NCBI GenBank assembly: GCA_903851225.1
Contig: CAINNT010000026.1
Coordinates: 1 to 7,058 of the forward strand
Source: an uncultured Chloroflexota bacterium
GTDB taxonomy: Bacteria; Chloroflexota; Limnocylindria; Limnocylindrales; Limnocylindraceae
Direction of reading: 5' to 3'
DNA: 7,058 nucleotides
Made by a program: the position numbers and the translations under genes. Under the pieces are notes generated by a model. It searched no databases. It was not told the DNA's origin and worked only from the letters and a program-made list of their open reading frames with translations. Below, piece by piece: positions 5,090 to 7,058 of this stretch (position 1 is its first letter; every line of letters begins with the position of its first letter).

Positions 5090-6867
5090 GCGCCGGTCTT
5101 CGCGCCGATGCCACGCACATTGACGTTGATGCGATCGTGGTTGGCGCAGGTGGCGCCGGACTCTGGGCCGCACTTGAACTCGCGCGCGAAGGAGTCCCCA
5201 CCGCCGTACTGACAAAGCTCTACCCCACTCGATCCCACACCGGTGCGGCACAGGGTGGTGTCTGCGCGGCACTCGGCAATGTCGAGGAAGACCACTGGGA
5301 GTGGCACATGTTCGACACCATCAAAGGTGGCGACTATCTCGCCGACCAGGACGCGGCCGAAGTGCTCGCGCGCGAGGCTATCCCTGCCGTGATTGAGTTG
5401 GAGCGCATGGGGCTTCCGTTTAACCGCACGCCAGATGGAAAGATCGATCAGCGCCGATTCGGTGGACATACGCGCAACTACGGCGAGGGGCCAGTGCGTC
5501 GGAGTTGCTACGCCGCAGATCGCACCGGCCACATGATTCTGCAGACGCTCTATCAGCAGTGCATCAAGGCGGGCGTCAGGTTCTACGACGAGTACCACGT
5601 TGTCGATCTTGTCTTCGAGGGCGGCGAGGCGAATCAGGGTGGACGCTGTTCGGGAGTCGTTGGCTACAAGATCTCCGACGGCACCATGCACGTGCTCCGC
5701 GCCAAGGCGGTGCTGTTGGCCACCGGTGGCTACGGTCGCGCCTGGCGGGTCACCTCAAATGCACACTCGCTGACTGGTGACGGAATGGCGCTTGCCTGGC
5801 GACACGGTGTGCCGCTCCAGGACATGGAGTTCTACCAGTTCCATCCAACTGGCATCGTCGGCATCGGCATTCTCCTGAGCGAAGCTGCTCGCGGTGAGGG
5901 TGGGTATCTCTTGAACAACGAGGGGAAGCGATTCATGGAGACGTACGCGCCGAAGCTGATGGAGTTGGCGCCGCGCGACATGATCTCTCGCGCGATCTAC
6001 CAGGAGGTTCGAGCCGGCCGCGGAATCGGCGGCAAGGACTACATTCATCTCGACGTTCGCCACCTCGGCCGAAAGGTCATCGAAGAGAAGCTGCCGGACA
6101 TCACCGACTTCGCTCGGGTATATCAGGGTGTCGAGCCGATCAGCGAGCCGGTGCCAGTACAACCGACGGCGCACTACGCCATGGGTGGCGTGCCGACAAA
6201 CCTTGAGACAGAGGTGCTCGCAGACGCGAAAGGAACAGTGGTCCCAGGTCTCTTTGCGGCGGGTGAGGTCGCCTGCGTCAGCGTGCATGGGGCGAATCGC
6301 CTCGGCACGAACTCGCTCGTCGACCTCCTCGTCTTCGGCAAGCGCGCGGGGATTCGCATGGCGCAGATGTGCAAGAGCACCTCGCAGCCTGGCTCTGTTC
6401 AGGGTGCCGAGCGCGCAGTGCGTGACGAGCTTCTCGCCTTGAGCACGCGCCCATCGGGAGTGCGTCCGGCTGAAATCCGCCGCGAGCTCGCGGCCCTGAT
6501 GATGGACAACGTGGGCGTCTACCGCGACGAGGCGCTCCTTGGCGCCGCGGTGAAGGGGATCGCAAGGCTGAAAGGGGAGTACGCGAACGTGCGCGTCGAG
6601 GACACCGGGAGCGTCTTCAATACGGACCTGCTTGAGGCACGCGAGCTTGGGTACCTCCTCGACACGGCCGAGGCAACTGCCGTCTCTGCCTATGCCCGGA
6701 AAGAGTCGCGCGGCGCGCACAGCCGCGAGGACTTCCCAGAGCGCGATGACGCGAAGTTCCTGGCGCACACTCTCGTTTGGCAAGGAGCGGCAGGGGCGCC
6801 CGCGACGAAGATCGACTACAAGCCGGTCACCATCACCAAGTTCGAGCCAAAGCCGAGGGTCTACTAA
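5086..6867 (+). CDS. sdhA: Succinate dehydrogenase flavoprotein subunit
   Basis: Catalytic subunit of complex II, oxidising succinate to fumarate at a covalently bound FAD on the cytoplasmic face. The 593 residues match the usual length of about 570-610. A dinucleotide-binding motif VVGAGGAGLWAALELA lies at 18-33. His51 in TRSHTGAAQGG is the FAD-linked histidine. Substrate-site residues are His253 in FHPTG, Arg297 in APRDMISR (E. coli Arg286, proton shuttle), His363 in AHYAMGG and Arg405 in ANRLGTNSL. The C-terminal helical and cap regions (about 450-593) are complete, ending in KPVTITKFEPKPRVY. I chose GTG 5086, which overlaps the sdhD stop as GTGA. The frame is open back to 4951, but that extension lies inside sdhD. 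No clear Shine-Dalgarno precedes 5086, so translation probably depends on coupling to sdhD. Fumarate reductase is a related possibility, but the anchors and gene order favour SDH. Confidence 0.97.
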   Translation: MSAGLRADATHIDVDAIVVGAGGAGLWAALELAREGVPTAVLTKLYPTRSHTGAAQGGVCAALGNVEEDHWEWHMFDTIKGGDYLADQDAAEVLAREAIPAVIELERMGLPFNRTPDGKIDQRRFGGHTRNYGEGPVRRSCYAADRTGHMILQTLYQQCIKAGVRFYDEYHVVDLVFEGGEANQGGRCSGVVGYKISDGTMHVLRAKAVLLATGGYGRAWRVTSNAHSLTGDGMALAWRHGVPLQDMEFYQFHPTGIVGIGILLSEAARGEGGYLLNNEGKRFMETYAPKLMELAPRDMISRAIYQEVRAGRGIGGKDYIHLDVRHLGRKVIEEKLPDITDFARVYQGVEPISEPVPVQPTAHYAMGGVPTNLETEVLADAKGTVVPGLFAAGEVACVSVHGANRLGTNSLVDLLVFGKRAGIRMAQMCKSTSQPGSVQGAERAVRDELLALSTRPSGVRPAEIRRELAALMMDNVGVYRDEALLGAAVKGIARLKGEYANVRVEDTGSVFNTDLLEARELGYLLDTAEATAVSAYARKESRGAHSREDFPERDDAKFLAHTLVWQGAAGAPATKIDYKPVTITKFEPKPRVY

Positions 6868-7058
6868 ATGGCCACCCCAGCGACCGTCGAGCTGAAGATT
6901 CAGCGCTTCGATCCGGAGCGCGACAACGAGCCGCACTGGCAGACGCTTACCGTACCCGTTGAGCCGATGGATCGCGTTCTGGATGTGCTGACACGAGCGA
7001 AGGAGCTCTTTGACGGCTCCATCACCTTCCGCCGCTCGTGCGCGCACGGCGTCTGCGG
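6868..7058 (+). CDS. sdhB: Succinate dehydrogenase iron-sulfur subunit (5' part, cut by window edge)
   Basis: Carries electrons from the SdhA flavin to quinone through [2Fe-2S], [4Fe-4S] and [3Fe-4S] clusters. Only the first 63 codons lie in the window; the frame is open to the edge. The N-terminal ferredoxin-like domain starts at ATPATVELKIQRFDPERD (2-19) and reaches FRRSCAHGVCG (54-64), giving Cys58 and Cys63, the first two ligands of the [2Fe-2S] cluster. ATG 6868 follows the sdhA TAA directly, with no gap. GAGGG at 6855-6859, inside the end of sdhA, sits 8 bases upstream as a ribosome site. The order sdhC-sdhD-sdhA-sdhB is the common one. The remaining cluster ligands and the length cannot be judged from this window. 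Confidence 0.95.
   Translation, partial: MATPATVELKIQRFDPERDNEPHWQTLTVPVEPMDRVLDVLTRAKELFDGSITFRRSCAHGVC

Noticed and set aside
5755..7047. A 430-codon open frame on the minus strand opposite sdhA and sdhB
   Set aside because: It lies wholly antisense to the well-conserved sdhA and sdhB. Its translation is Arg-, Leu- and His-rich with no recognisable domain, as expected for a shadow frame in GC-rich DNA.
1..7058. Mobile elements, CRISPR, RNA genes, or a defence or novel multi-gene system
   Set aside because: Essentially all the sequence is explained by known metabolic genes. I saw no long repeats, no transposase or phage motifs and no tRNA-like folds.

Overview
This 7,058-base window is GC-rich bacterial DNA, densely coded on both strands. 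It carries eight genes of central carbon metabolism, seven complete and one cut off by the right edge. The layout is + strand mutA (large subunit)-mce, then - strand sucC-sucD read towards them, then + strand sdhC-sdhD-sdhA-sdhB. The only non-coding stretch longer than a few bases is the 131-base gap between the divergent sucC and sdhC genes (4165-4295). I see no tRNA or rRNA, CRISPR array, insertion sequence, phage gene or defence gene.

The products form one continuous route. The epimerase and the adenosylcobalamin-dependent mutase turn (2S)-methylmalonyl-CoA into succinyl-CoA. Succinyl-CoA ligase (SucCD) turns that into succinate plus a nucleoside triphosphate. Succinate dehydrogenase (SdhCDAB, complex II) oxidises succinate to fumarate and passes electrons to quinone at the membrane. 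This is the lower half of propionate, odd-chain fatty acid and branched-chain amino acid breakdown, joined to the TCA cycle. SucCD and the mutase are reversible, so flow from succinate towards methylmalonyl-CoA is also possible. The sequence does not fix the direction.

The mutase is the split type: its roughly 533 residues hold the substrate-binding barrel but no C-terminal B12-binding domain, so a separate small subunit must lie outside the window. Four gene junctions (mutA/mce, sucC/sucD, sdhC/sdhD, sdhD/sdhA) are 4-base ATGA or GTGA overlaps. Five of the eight starts are read as GTG. The convergent mce and sucD genes are separated by only 3 bases.

The organism is probably an aerobic bacterium of the Chloroflexota/Actinobacteriota side of the tree. 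The reasons are GC-rich coding, a split mutase, small two-subunit SdhC/SdhD anchors and compact spacing, which would suit a streamlined genome. This placement is an inference from family resemblance, not a proven assignment. I found no previously undescribed system. The points worth a second look are the pathway clustering, the missing B12 module, the compact overlaps, the palindromes in the shared promoter gap, and a few residue departures in SucC, SucD and the mutase.
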